A stretch of 64,000 bases of DNA, taken from assembly GCF_003363755.1 (NCBI RefSeq), contig NZ_CP031396.1, forward strand, positions 1,178,001 through 1,242,000, in the 5' to 3' direction. The DNA is from Pseudomonas protegens (lineage in GTDB: Bacteria > Pseudomonadota > Gammaproteobacteria > Pseudomonadales > Pseudomonadaceae). Of this stretch, positions 1 to 8,781 are shown one piece after another; position 1 is the stretch's first letter; the number at the start of each line of letters is the position of its first letter. The position numbers and the translations under genes are program-made. Below the pieces are notes generated by a model, which saw only the letters and a program-made list of their open reading frames with translations, was not told where the DNA came from and ran no database searches.

Positions 1-326
1 AGGGTCGGCATCCGCCCGGCATCCGCGGCATAAGCCGCAGCACTGGCCTGATGGGCACGGGCACTGGCGATCTGCATGTCCGGGCTGTCCCGCAGGGCTT
101 CCTGGATCAGCCCGTCAAGCTGGGTATCGCCCAGGCTTTTCCACCAGTCACTTTGTGGCCAGGCTGCCGGCGACAAAGTCACACCGTTGAGAGACTGTCC
201 AGCTGCGAGGCTTTTCGCCTCAAGGCTTACGCCGGAGGTATCCAGGCCGCTGTAATTGGCACAACCGGCCAGACTCATGGCCAACAGCACCAGGCTGAGG
301 CGGGTACGCGAGGTTTTACTGCTCAT
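1..326 (-). CDS. RND-type efflux outer-membrane lipoprotein, NodT family (partial, N-terminal 108 codons)
   Basis: Only the start of the gene is in the window; the rest lies beyond base 1. The visible product begins with a lipoprotein signal peptide (hydrophobic LVLLAMSLAG followed by Cys, a good lipobox). It then shows the WWKSLGDTQLDGLIQEAL stretch typical of TolC/NodT-type outer-membrane efflux proteins, where a periplasmic helix pair follows. Family role: the trimeric outer-membrane exit duct of a tripartite pump. The start ATG overlaps the stop of the upstream MarR gene (ATGA), so the two are translationally coupled. A MarR-NodT pair usually precedes HlyD-type and EmrB-type pump genes; these would lie off the window edge. 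That continuation is inference. Confidence 0.85.
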   Translation of the reverse strand, partial: MSSKTSRTRLSLVLLAMSLAGCANYSGLDTSGVSLEAKSLAAGQSLNGVTLSPAAWPQSDWWKSLGDTQLDGLIQEALRDSPDMQIASARAHQASAAAYAADAGRMPT

Positions 327-796
327 TTTTCACCTAAACGCAGGATGGTGATCGGGTCACCGGCAGCCAGCAAAATTTTCTTGAGAATCTGCTCCAGGGT
401 GCGCAACTCCTCGGGAGAGATGGCACCCGCCAACTGGTTCATTGCATTGGCACCGATGTAAGGCAGCCGATCAGCAAGCTTGCGACCTTCCTCGGTCAGC
501 ACCAGGCGCACCTGGCGCCGGTCGTCCTCCGAGCGTTGACGCGCCAGGAAGTCCTTCTGCTGCAGGCGGTCGAGCATGCGGGTCATCGAACCGCTGTCCA
601 GGGACAGGTGGCGGCACAATTCGGCCGGGGTATCGACGCCGAACTGGGCCATGATGATCAGCACCTTGAACTGCGCGGCAGTGATGCCGTGGGGCTCCAT
701 GTGGGTGTCAATGATCCGGTCCTTGAGCAGGGCGGCACGCCCCAGCAGCAAGCCGAGATGGCAATTGTGAAAGTCGTCGGGTTTGAAATGCTTCAT
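323..796 (-). CDS. MarR family transcriptional repressor
   Basis: 157 aa, a typical MarR length. The central winged helix runs from about residue 35 to 110 (AAQFKVLIIMAQFG, then LCRHLSLDSGSMTRMLDRLQ as the recognition region, then the DDRRQVRLVLTEEG wing). Members bind palindromes as dimers and release DNA when a phenolic or lipophilic ligand binds. It is the first gene of an operon with the overlapping NodT efflux lipoprotein gene, so it probably represses its own pump. Two perfect palindromes just upstream of the start (812-856) are the expected operators. The inducer cannot be read from the sequence. Confidence 0.9.
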   Translation of the reverse strand: MKHFKPDDFHNCHLGLLLGRAALLKDRIIDTHMEPHGITAAQFKVLIIMAQFGVDTPAELCRHLSLDSGSMTRMLDRLQQKDFLARQRSEDDRRQVRLVLTEEGRKLADRLPYIGANAMNQLAGAISPEELRTLEQILKKILLAAGDPITILRLGEK

Positions 797-811
797 CTGA
801 CCACCAGTTAG

Positions 812-856
812 CTGCCTAGGCAGAGAGTGTGTGTCGAGATATTACTGCCTAGGCAG
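812..856. promoter_or_regulatory. Twin MarR-type operators
   Basis: The same perfect 12-bp palindrome CTGCCTAGGCAG occurs at 812-823 and 845-856, with centres 33 bp (about three helical turns) apart. It sits directly upstream of the MarR start codon at 796. Two in-phase perfect copies fit two MarR dimers bound on one face. The link to this MarR is inferred from position. Confidence 0.75.
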
Positions 857-1002
857 CCAATGTCAACGCAGTGATTAGCTTGCTGTTTATTTGCTTGATC
901 AACGGCGCAGCGCCGCCGGCTTGAAAACCGGCGGGCGCCTTGTTCGATCAGGGAGAGGTGGTGTGGACAAGAAGGGGGCCATGCCCCCTTTGGCAGCAAG
1001 CC

Positions 1003-4000
1003 TTAGAAGTCGCGCTTGTAGAAGATGTCCAGGGAGCTGGCAAAACCGCTGGCCGCTTCCAGGTAGACCTTCTTGCTCAGTTTGTAGCGCAAGGCAATGG
1101 TGCTGGCGGGTTCGAAGACCCCGACGCCATAACGCAGACTGAGTTTCTCGGAAATATTGCCGCTAGCCACCACGCTGGTGCTGTTACCACTGCCTTGGGT
1201 GTCCAGCTGAAAGTCCTGGATGCCCAGGTTCTTGGCAATGCCGCCGGTGAGCTCGGCGCTGCCCATCAACCCCAGGCCCAGGGCCGCCTGGGCCAGCATG
1301 TTGTTGTCTTCACCGGTAGAGCTCAGCGGCCGTCCCAGTACCAGGTAGGACAGGGCCTGTTCCTGACTCATGGCCGGTTCGGAGAAGATCTGCGTCGCCG
1401 GTTGCTCGGCGCTGCCACTCAAGCGGATGCCGGCAATCACGTCGTCGGTCTGGCGCACCGCCTCGATATCCAGGTACGGCTGGTCGATGGGGCCGGCAAA
1501 CAGCAACCGTGCACGACGCACCGTCAGGCGCTGGCCATAGGCCCGATAACGACCGTCGTTGAGCCACAGCTCGCCGCGGGTATCCATGTTGTCGCCAATG
1601 TGCACATGCCCCCGCAGGTTGGCGGTAAGGCCGAACCCGGCAAAGCTGAGCTTGTCCTGGCCCACCTCCACATCGATGTTCATCGCCATGGCCATGGGCT
1701 TCTTACCTTCGTCGGTCTGCTGGCCGACGATGACCGTGTCATCGGAAACCTTGACCGTCGAGGGCGGCAATTCGCGTACGGTGATCTGCCCCTTGGGGAT
1801 CAGCACCTTGCCGTTGATTGCCAGCTTGTCGTCTTGCAGTGAAATCTTCAGGTCCGGAGCCATTTCCAGCGCGGCATAGGGCTCGACAGTGACGGGCAAC
1901 TGCGTGCCCTTGAGGCTCAGGTCCACCGCCAAGGCTCGCCCCCAGGCGATATTGCCATTGAGGTTGCCCTGCCCGGCCTTGCCGCTTTTCCAGCCGCCGT
2001 TGAGTTGCACGCTCTCGCCCATGATCTGCGCGCTCAATTGCAAGTCTTCAAGGCTGATGGGCAGCTCGGAACCGGAGACCTCACCGCCACTGAGTTGCAG
2101 ATTGCCGTTGACCTGAGGCGCCAACAGCCCGCCAGACAAGCGACCACTGCCGTTCAGGTTGCCACTGAGTTTCTCCACCATGGGCACAAACGGCCGTGCC
2201 ACGGACAGATCCAGACCACTGAGGCGGAACTCCCCGGACAACGGTTTGCTTTTGGGCAACGGATTGATCTGTGCCTGGACCATCAGTTCGCCCAACTTGC
2301 CGCCGTCGAACTGCAACTGGGTATCGATGCGTCGCGGGTTGAGGCGGGTATCGAGCTTCAACACCTGATAGGGGAAGTCCAGCCATTGGCCCTTGTCCTT
2401 GACCCGTAGGGTGCCACCACTGGCATCCAGCAGGATCTGGCCTTTGGGACCGCTGGCCGGCAGGTCCAACTGTACCTCGGCATTGAGCATGCCCTTCCAG
2501 GCGAAATCCTTGGGCAGCCATTGAGCCAGGCTGTCGATGGGGAAACGCTTGAGGTGATAACGCAGCTTCGGATCGGGCATCAATCGCTGGTCTTCGCCAC
2601 ACAGACTGGCATCGCCGCTGGTCCAGCAATGGGCGCCAAAGTTGAGGGTGCCATTGGCCAAACGCTCCAGCTTCGCCGGGTTCTGCAGTTTCCAGTCCTG
2701 GCCGCCGGTCTGTACATCGCCACTGGCCAGGCGCCCCCGCCAGTTGCCCTGATCCAGCGCGCCGTCCAGCCCCAGGGCCAGTTTCAACAGTGGGCCTTGC
2801 AAATCCAGTTGCAGTTTCTGTTTTTTGATATCGCCCTGGCCGGCCAGGGTCAGGGTGCCAAGCTGGGTGTCTCCGGCCTGAATTCCACTGCCCTTGAGAT
2901 CCACCTGGGCCTGTTGCGCGCCGTCGAGAGTCGCCCCCAGCTTGAGGCTTTGCAGGCGGTTGTCGGCAAAGGCCAGTTGCTGCCCCGAGAGGTCCACCTT
3001 GCCCTGTGGCGCCTTGAGCGTGCCTGCCAGATCTACCCGGCCATTGAGTTGCCCGCGCAACTGCGGCCATAGCTGGCCCAGACGCGGCAGCTTGATGTCC
3101 AGCTGGCCGGCGATTTTCTGCTGCAGGCTGCCGGAGCCGTTGATGCGGTTGTCCCCCAGGCGGATATCCAGGGCACTGAGGTTCCATTGCTCCCCTGCTC
3201 CGTCGGCCTTGGCCAGCAGCACGGCCGGCTGCCCCCGCAGGCGCCCCTTGAGGTCGAGGTCGGCCGTGACCTTGAGCTGTTCGTTCTTCATTTCCCCCTG
3301 GCTGCGCAAAGGGCCGGCCAGGGTACCGGGCAACTCGGCCAGCCAATAGGCCGGGTTGATGGCCGACAGTTCCAGCGCCGTATCCCAGGCCACACCGTCG
3401 GCAAATTGCAGGTTCAGGTGCCCCTGGGCCTTGCCTTGTCCGGCCGTGAGTTGGAATTGCGGCAGGAAGATCTTGCTCAGGTCGCCACTGAAGGGACTGC
3501 TCAAGCTGAAGGCGCCTGCCGGGCCATCCAGGTCACCCTTGAAGTTGCCCAGGTAGTTGCCATCCCGATAGGCCACTTCTGCATTGAAGCTGCGCAGCGC
3601 CACGGCCGGTTCTTCGATCAATGGGTAAAGGCGATGCCAGGGGAAATCCAGCCAGGCAAGCTTGGCCTCGGCCGAGAAGCCTTGGCTCCAATCAAGCTGA
3701 CCGCTGAGATTGAGGCTCTGCTTGTCGTTGGCCCGCAACTCCAGCGTGGCAATCTGTGCGCCCTTGGCGTCGACCTTGCCTTGCAACAGCAGAGCCACCG
3801 GCCCTTGCTCCGCCGGCAGACTGGCCTTGCCGTCGAGCTGGTAGCCGTTTTTCAAGTCCCCCTTGCCGGTCAGTTCCAACTGATCCAGTTGCAGGGTGTC
3901 CGGCAAGTCAGCGCTGGCCTTGAAGCCACTGGCAATGATCCGCACTTGCGCCGGCAGGTTCTCCACCAGGGGTTGCAGCTCACCGCTCAACTGCCCTTGC

Positions 4001-4680
4001 AGATAGCCACTGCTGTCGGCCTTGAGTTTCAGGGTCTTGAGCAGATCGCCTTCGACCTGCATAGCCAGCGCCCAGGGACCACCGCCAGGAGCGGGCAAGC
4101 CGAGGGTGCCCTGAGCCGTCAGGGGCCAGTCGCCACTGGGTTGCAACAGGCCGGACAGGTCGAGGCTCAGGTCATCGCGCTGCAGGTGCACCGAGTCGAT
4201 CTGCAAGCCTTGAGCGGTCCAGCGCGCCGCCAGTTGCAGCCCCTTGAGCTCTTCACTGCCGTTGAACAACAAGCGGCCGACCCGTACTTGTCCCAGCTCG
4301 ATGGCCACGGGCAGACGCAATTCCGGCAGGCTGATGGGCCCTGTGCTTTCTTCGGCATCGTTGCTGGGAGCGAACTGCAGGCTGACCTGATCGGCCTCCA
4401 ACTGCTCGATGCACAGGGTCATGCGCAACAGGCAGGCAGGAGACCAGGCAAATTTCACCGAATCGAGCTCAACCCGGCTGCCGTCCTGCTGCCAGAGCAG
4501 ATGGTCTGTGCTCCACTGGCTACCCAGATGGCCCTGGAAATTGTCCAGGGTCAGCCCCGGCACCAGGCCCAGGGCCCAGCGGCTGCCAGCCTGGGTCCCC
4601 AGCACCGTGGTCAAGGCCAGGAGGGTCAGGATCACCAGCGCAAGAATCGCCAGCAGCGTTATCTTCAAGGTGCGCTTCAA
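1003..4680 (-). CDS. tamB: TamB, inner-membrane-anchored translocation and assembly module subunit
   Basis: 1225 aa, close to the usual TamB length. Residues about 5-27 form one hydrophobic anchor (ITLLAILALVILTLLALTTV). A very long region rich in short beta repeats follows, and the C-terminal 300-odd residues match the TamB/DUF490 domain, ending in a conserved region finishing LDIFYKRDF. TamB spans the periplasm as a hydrophobic beta-groove, works with TamA in assembly of some outer-membrane proteins, and has been linked to phospholipid transport to the outer membrane. The start codon overlaps the tamA stop (ATGA), giving a coupled tamA-tamB operon. A long antisense open frame over this gene is a codon-bias shadow. 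Confidence 0.95.
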   Translation of the reverse strand: MKRTLKITLLAILALVILTLLALTTVLGTQAGSRWALGLVPGLTLDNFQGHLGSQWSTDHLLWQQDGSRVELDSVKFAWSPACLLRMTLCIEQLEADQVSLQFAPSNDAEESTGPISLPELRLPVAIELGQVRVGRLLFNGSEELKGLQLAARWTAQGLQIDSVHLQRDDLSLDLSGLLQPSGDWPLTAQGTLGLPAPGGGPWALAMQVEGDLLKTLKLKADSSGYLQGQLSGELQPLVENLPAQVRIIASGFKASADLPDTLQLDQLELTGKGDLKNGYQLDGKASLPAEQGPVALLLQGKVDAKGAQIATLELRANDKQSLNLSGQLDWSQGFSAEAKLAWLDFPWHRLYPLIEEPAVALRSFNAEVAYRDGNYLGNFKGDLDGPAGAFSLSSPFSGDLSKIFLPQFQLTAGQGKAQGHLNLQFADGVAWDTALELSAINPAYWLAELPGTLAGPLRSQGEMKNEQLKVTADLDLKGRLRGQPAVLLAKADGAGEQWNLSALDIRLGDNRINGSGSLQQKIAGQLDIKLPRLGQLWPQLRGQLNGRVDLAGTLKAPQGKVDLSGQQLAFADNRLQSLKLGATLDGAQQAQVDLKGSGIQAGDTQLGTLTLAGQGDIKKQKLQLDLQGPLLKLALGLDGALDQGNWRGRLASGDVQTGGQDWKLQNPAKLERLANGTLNFGAHCWTSGDASLCGEDQRLMPDPKLRYHLKRFPIDSLAQWLPKDFAWKGMLNAEVQLDLPASGPKGQILLDASGGTLRVKDKGQWLDFPYQVLKLDTRLNPRRIDTQLQFDGGKLGELMVQAQINPLPKSKPLSGEFRLSGLDLSVARPFVPMVEKLSGNLNGSGRLSGGLLAPQVNGNLQLSGGEVSGSELPISLEDLQLSAQIMGESVQLNGGWKSGKAGQGNLNGNIAWGRALAVDLSLKGTQLPVTVEPYAALEMAPDLKISLQDDKLAINGKVLIPKGQITVRELPPSTVKVSDDTVIVGQQTDEGKKPMAMAMNIDVEVGQDKLSFAGFGLTANLRGHVHIGDNMDTRGELWLNDGRYRAYGQRLTVRRARLLFAGPIDQPYLDIEAVRQTDDVIAGIRLSGSAEQPATQIFSEPAMSQEQALSYLVLGRPLSSTGEDNNMLAQAALGLGLMGSAELTGGIAKNLGIQDFQLDTQGSGNSTSVVASGNISEKLSLRYGVGVFEPASTIALRYKLSKKVYLEAASGFASSLDIFYKRDF

Positions 4681-6404
4681 AGCTCTGGCCCCATGGAAAA
4701 GTGCAAGCGAATCCCACCGTCGTCATTCATCGCGTGGGCCAGGTCGACCCGGATCGGCCCTACCGGCGACACCCAGCGCAGCCCCACACCAACCCCGGTC
4801 TTGAGGTTCGGTAGCTCCAGTTTGTTGAACGAGTTGCCCTGATCGACAAAGGTCGCGATCCGCCATTTCTCGGCAATGGAGTACTGATACTCGACACTGC
4901 CAGCCACCATGTAACGACCGCCAATGCGATCCCCTTCGGAGTTCTTCGGGGACAGAGTCTGGTAGTCGTAACCACGCACGCTCTGGTCGCCACCGGCGAA
5001 GAAGCGCAAGGACGGCGGAATGGACTTGTAACCGTTGGTGGCGCTGCCTCCGAACTGCACACGCCCCAGAAAGCGGTGATTGTCCCAGGCCGTGGTCAGG
5101 CCTTTGAGCAGGACCGTTCCGTACAACAGGTTGGTGTCGGAGCCCACGCCTTCCTTGGCCAGCTTGGTATCGAATTGAATGCGATAACCGTTGTGCGGAT
5201 CGATACGGTTGTCGCTGCGCAGGTAGGAATAGGTCAGGCCAGGCATCAGCAGATTACTCAGGCCCGAGTCGTCCCCAAGGCGATACTCCTCACGTTGATA
5301 CTTCAGCGAGACCACGCGCTGCCAGCCGCTGGGCAACTTGCTGTGCCACTCGGGGCCCACTGTGAGCAGCTTACTCAGGGTATCGGTGCCGGAGATTTCT
5401 TCATTCTGATAACCACCGGCGAAGCGCAGCTTGTCGGTCAGCGGCGGGTCCAGGGGAATGTCATACCACAGGCCGACGTTCTGCCGGGGCTGGGAGACTT
5501 CAGCCTCCCAGCCATAACTGTGACCCTGGGGATTGACCCAGTGTCGGGTCCAGTTGGCCTTGACCCGGGGGCCGACGTCAGTGGAGTAACCCAGGCCAAG
5601 CCCCATGGTCCGGGGCTTGCGGGTTTCCAGCAGGACCGCCACTGGAATCACCTCGTGCTCGGCAGCAGTGGGCGCGGCATCGACCCGCACGCCCTCGAAA
5701 TAGCCGCTGGACTGTAGCGCCTGGTTGAGTTCGGCAATCAGCTCGGAGTCGTAGGGAGCACCGTTCTTGAAGGGAACCATGCGCCGCAACAGGTCTTCGT
5801 CGAACAACGAGTCCCCGGTGAAGCTGACCTTGCCCAGGGCGTAACGCGGACCGCTGTCATACACCAGTTCGATGTCCGCCACCCCGGCCAGGGGGTCTAC
5901 CGACAATTGCTGGCGGGTAAAACGTCCGCTGAAAAAACCGTAGCGCGAGGCCTGGTTCTGAATCAGGCGCTTGGCATCTTCGTAACGGCCATGATTGAGC
6001 ACAGCGCCAGGCTTGAGCTGGTCACTGTCAGGGGTGCGGAAGGACTTGAGGGACGCTGCCGGGCCTTCGACCCGGATCGTCACATTGCGCAGATGCACCG
6101 GCTCGCCGGGGTCGATACGCAACAACAGGCGGGGTTTCTCGCCGCCGCGCACTTCGCTTTCGATACGGGGCTGGTAGTAGCCCAATGCCTGGGCGGCTTT
6201 CTTCGCCTGCTCCTCGGCGCCCCGGCTGAATCGCAGCAGGGCTTCTTCATCACGATCACCGACACCGCCAATGTAACCTTCCACATTGGCTTTCAGCTCG
6301 TCATTGGCGGGCTTTACCCTGACATCCAATTCGCTCTGCGCCAGCGCCGCACAGCTTGTGAACAACAGCAAAAAGCCGCTGGTAAATCTTCCTGGAAACT
6401 TCAT
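4677..6404 (-). CDS. tamA: TamA, Omp85-family outer-membrane assembly protein
   Basis: 575 aa. I start it at the ATG at 6404, which gives a clean signal peptide (MKFPGRFTSGFLLLFTSCAA, cleavage near ALAQS); a GTG six codons upstream adds no recognisable signal or ribosome site. About three POTRA domains cover residues 22-260 and a 16-strand Omp85 barrel covers about 275 to the end, with the usual GLRWVSPVGPIRVDLA region and terminal strand ending SMGPEL. TamA inserts in the outer membrane and docks TamB through its POTRA domains. The 4-bp overlap with tamB supports stoichiometric expression. Confidence 0.94.
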   Translation of the reverse strand: MKFPGRFTSGFLLLFTSCAALAQSELDVRVKPANDELKANVEGYIGGVGDRDEEALLRFSRGAEEQAKKAAQALGYYQPRIESEVRGGEKPRLLLRIDPGEPVHLRNVTIRVEGPAASLKSFRTPDSDQLKPGAVLNHGRYEDAKRLIQNQASRYGFFSGRFTRQQLSVDPLAGVADIELVYDSGPRYALGKVSFTGDSLFDEDLLRRMVPFKNGAPYDSELIAELNQALQSSGYFEGVRVDAAPTAAEHEVIPVAVLLETRKPRTMGLGLGYSTDVGPRVKANWTRHWVNPQGHSYGWEAEVSQPRQNVGLWYDIPLDPPLTDKLRFAGGYQNEEISGTDTLSKLLTVGPEWHSKLPSGWQRVVSLKYQREEYRLGDDSGLSNLLMPGLTYSYLRSDNRIDPHNGYRIQFDTKLAKEGVGSDTNLLYGTVLLKGLTTAWDNHRFLGRVQFGGSATNGYKSIPPSLRFFAGGDQSVRGYDYQTLSPKNSEGDRIGGRYMVAGSVEYQYSIAEKWRIATFVDQGNSFNKLELPNLKTGVGVGLRWVSPVGPIRVDLAHAMNDDGGIRLHFSMGPEL

Positions 6405-6469
6405 AGGCGCGGATGCTATCACGAGCTTGGGGGGGCGATAGAGCGCTCAAGTGCTGGGAAAGTTCTATA

Positions 6470-7120
6470 TCAGGCTGTTGCTCTTTGTAAGAGTTGCGGG
6501 TTCGGATGAAAGAATACGTGCTCGCGGACCGGCCCTACCGCGATCTCTCCGATCTCTTCATAACCCTGGCGTTTATAGAACTCCAGATAGCGCGGATTAC
6601 CCGTATCCAGCACCACGCCCTGGGAATGCTCATCCACAGCACACCAATTGTGCACCGCCTCCAGCAGCTGTTCGCCGAAATGCTGCCCCTGGAATTGCGG
6701 GTGCACGCCTAATAACGGCAAGACATGGACCGCATCGCCGGGCAGGCAGGCCTGCACCGCCTCGTGGTACTCCAGATATCGCCGCGTGCAACGAAACCCG
6801 GTACTCAGCACCATGCGCAGCCGCCAGGCCCAGCTTTCGGTAATGCCCAGGCGGCGTTGCGGTGGGGCGATCAGGGCAATGCCGATCAAGCGGTCGTTGA
6901 CCAGTAGGCCGATGGCCGGCAGGTCTTGCAGAAAATGCTGTTTCACCAGCTCACGCACCGTGGCCCGCACCCGCTGTTCATAACCGGCACGCTCGGATTC
7001 GAAAATGAAACCGAAGGTCGGCTCATGGCGATAGGCCTGGTACAGCAGCGACCGCGCTTCACGGGAATAGCCGCTGTCGAGCATATGGATATCGGCGATG
7101 GCGTTGGCGGTATCAGGCAT
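6470..7120 (-). CDS. GNAT family N-acetyltransferase
   Basis: 216 aa from the ATG at 7120, chosen because an AGGGGAGA ribosome site lies 9 nt upstream; a GTG three codons earlier would overlap that site. The C-terminal half holds the GNAT acetyl-CoA fold: VLPLLGVHPQFQGQHFGEQL is motif A, and LDTGNPRYLEFYKRQGYEEI is motif B with the family Y-x-R-x-GF-like ending. The N-terminal half (about 1-110) is the variable acceptor side. No neighbour suggests the substrate. It reads toward tamA but the two do not overlap. Confidence 0.85.
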   Translation of the reverse strand: MPDTANAIADIHMLDSGYSREARSLLYQAYRHEPTFGFIFESERAGYEQRVRATVRELVKQHFLQDLPAIGLLVNDRLIGIALIAPPQRRLGITESWAWRLRMVLSTGFRCTRRYLEYHEAVQACLPGDAVHVLPLLGVHPQFQGQHFGEQLLEAVHNWCAVDEHSQGVVLDTGNPRYLEFYKRQGYEEIGEIAVGPVREHVFFHPNPQLLQRATA

Positions 7121-7295
7121 GTCGGTCACTCTCCCCTGGGCCCGGCTCGAATGGCCGCACTCTTGTTATTACGAACCTGGCGCGGCGCTGATCGTTCCCA
7201 CGCTCAAGGACATTAGCAGCGCATTCGCGGGGCTGCCATGCTGGTCGACCCGGGCGTAGTCAGCTAGCATCGCTGTTTTGCCAGGACCGCCGACC

Positions 7296-8108
7296 ATGAA
7301 GATCGTCTCGTTCAATATCAACGGGCTGCGCGCCCGCCCCCATCAGCTGGCGGCGCTGATCGACAAACACCAGCCGGACGTGATCGGCCTGCAGGAAACC
7401 AAGGTCGCCGACGAGCAGTTTCCCCTCGCCGACGTCCAGGCCCTGGGCTACCACGTGCACTACCACGGCCAGAAGGGCCATTACGGTGTCGCCCTGCTCT
7501 CGCGCCAGGCACCACTGGCCGTGCATAAAGGCTTCGAGGGCGATGACGAAGACGCCCAGCGGCGTTTTATCTGGGGTACTTTCGCCGATGCCAACGGCAC
7601 GCCGGTGACCATCATGAACGGCTACTTCCCCCAAGGTGAAAGCCGCGACCATCCCACCAAGTTCCCGGCCAAGGAACGCTTCTACCATGACCTGCAGCAG
7701 CTGCTGGAAAATCGCTTCAGCAACGACCAGCCCCTGGTGGTCATGGGTGACGTGAATATTTCCCCGGAAGACTGCGACATCGGCATCGGCGCCGAAAATG
7801 CCAAACGCTGGCTCAAGACCGGCAAATGCAGCTTCCTGCCGGAAGAGCGCGAGTGGATGGCACGCTTGAAGAACTGGGGTCTAGTAGACAGCTTCCGTCA
7901 CCTGAACCCCGAGGTGAACGATCGCTTCAGCTGGTTCGACTACCGCAGTCGCGGTTTCGAGGACGAACCCAAGCGTGGCCTGCGCATCGATCTGATCATG
8001 GCATCCCAGGGGCTGCTGCCCCGGGTCAAGGACGCCGGCGTCGACTATGAACTGCGGGGCATGGAAAAGCCCTCTGACCATGCGCCGATCTGGCTCGAGT
8101 TGAGCTGA
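7296..8108 (+). CDS. xthA: Exodeoxyribonuclease III
   Basis: 270 aa, the usual length for this AP endonuclease/3'-5' exonuclease of base-excision repair. Start set at ATG 7296 so the protein begins [12 protein letters not shown], as in the family; an upstream TTG is in frame but unsupported. Catalytic signatures are in place: N7 (FNING), the metal-binding E34 (LQETKV), D152 and N154 (GDVNISPED), the RIDLIMAS segment, and H262 in the SDHAPIWLE terminus. A strong bidirectional hairpin terminator follows 13 nt after the stop. Monocistronic; faces the YegP-like gene. Confidence 0.95.
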   Translation: MKIVSFNINGLRARPHQLAALIDKHQPDVIGLQETKVADEQFPLADVQALGYHVHYHGQKGHYGVALLSRQAPLAVHKGFEGDDEDAQRRFIWGTFADANGTPVTIMNGYFPQGESRDHPTKFPAKERFYHDLQQLLENRFSNDQPLVVMGDVNISPEDCDIGIGAENAKRWLKTGKCSFLPEEREWMARLKNWGLVDSFRHLNPEVNDRFSWFDYRSRGFEDEPKRGLRIDLIMASQGLLPRVKDAGVDYELRGMEKPSDHAPIWLELS

Positions 8109-8120
8109 TTCACAGGCACA

Positions 8121-8148
8121 AAAAAGCCCATCGCAAGATGGGCTTTTT
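8121..8148. terminator. Bidirectional intrinsic terminator, xthA / YegP-like gene
   Basis: A 12-bp perfect stem (AAAAAGCCCATC, loop GCAA, GATGGGCTTTTT) has A and T tracts on both flanks. It therefore works for xthA on the + strand and for the convergent gene ending at 8157 on the - strand. Confidence 0.9.
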
Positions 8149-8156
8149 ACTACCGC

Positions 8157-8489
8157 TTACATTTGGACCACTTCAACCCGTTCAGTGGTGCCAGCAGCTG
8201 CGATGGCGTTGATGGCGCTCTCGAGAGTAGGCTCCGAGTCGTACAAATGACTGACCAGAATCACTTCCTTGCCGGCCTTGAGCTTGAAATAAGGTTTACC
8301 GCCCGATGAAATTTTCTTGACGTAGCGCTCAGGAGAAGCGCAGTGTGCGCGGAACAGGCCGAGAGCCGCCTCGGCACTGTCCCGGCAAGGGAATCGGTCG
8401 CTTTGAAGCATGGTCTGCGCCTCCTTTGTCTTCAGCAAGAATCTGCATGCACCACTGCCATACTGCTTCAGCTCGAACCAGGCACTCAT
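8157..8489 (-). CDS. Tandem YegP-like (DUF1508) small protein
   Basis: 110 aa. The second half (about residues 57-103) carries the YegP signature GGKPYFKLKAGKEVILVSHL followed by E-x-x-I-x-A-I. The first half (about 4-48: WFELKQYGSGACRFLLKTK, then an A-L-x-x-F helix) looks like a diverged copy of the same beta-beta-beta-alpha unit, so I read it as an internal duplication. YegP-type proteins are small, abundant and of unknown function. The gene faces xthA and shares its terminator. Confidence 0.7.
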   Translation of the reverse strand: MSAWFELKQYGSGACRFLLKTKEAQTMLQSDRFPCRDSAEAALGLFRAHCASPERYVKKISSGGKPYFKLKAGKEVILVSHLYDSEPTLESAINAIAAAGTTERVEVVQM

Positions 8490-8705
8490 TTGTAACTCCT
8501 TTGCTTACTACGAAATAGCAGCACAACACTGCCGAGGCATCTGCGGGGGGATGACGCGTTGGCAGTCGCCCCAATCCCCGCCAGACAAAGTTGCCAACTC
8601 TACGCAGCCTCCGAAGACTGGTCTTTAGGACAAGTCTCAAAAAATCTAGAGAAAACAGCTATTTACGATGTAGGACTTTCGCCATTTATCGCCAGAAAGT
8701 GCCGC

Positions 8706-8738
8706 TCGTCACATACCTGTCACCTCCCTGACTTAATC
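8706..8738 (+). promoter_or_regulatory. Candidate Pho box upstream of the PstS-like/OmpA gene
   Basis: Three 11-bp-spaced units read TCGTCAC (8706), CTGTCAC (8717) and CTGACTT (8728). The PhoB consensus is two CTGTCAT-like heptamers separated by 4 bp. A possible -10 (TTAATC, about 8733) lies 10 bp after the second unit, as expected where the box replaces the -35. The match is imperfect, and support comes mainly from the PstS-like gene starting at 8782. Confidence 0.45.
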
Positions 8739-8781
8739 TCGCCAGCACTCTCCTCTTTCTCAATAGAAGGCCAGTGCCGCC

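Noticed and set aside
808..999. 63-aa minus-strand frame upstream of the MarR gene
   Set aside because: It covers the MarR operators and has no ribosome site or family resemblance.
3187..4842. 551-aa open frame on the + strand over tamB/tamA
   Set aside because: Antisense shadow produced by high GC and codon bias; no family resemblance, and it crosses two real genes.
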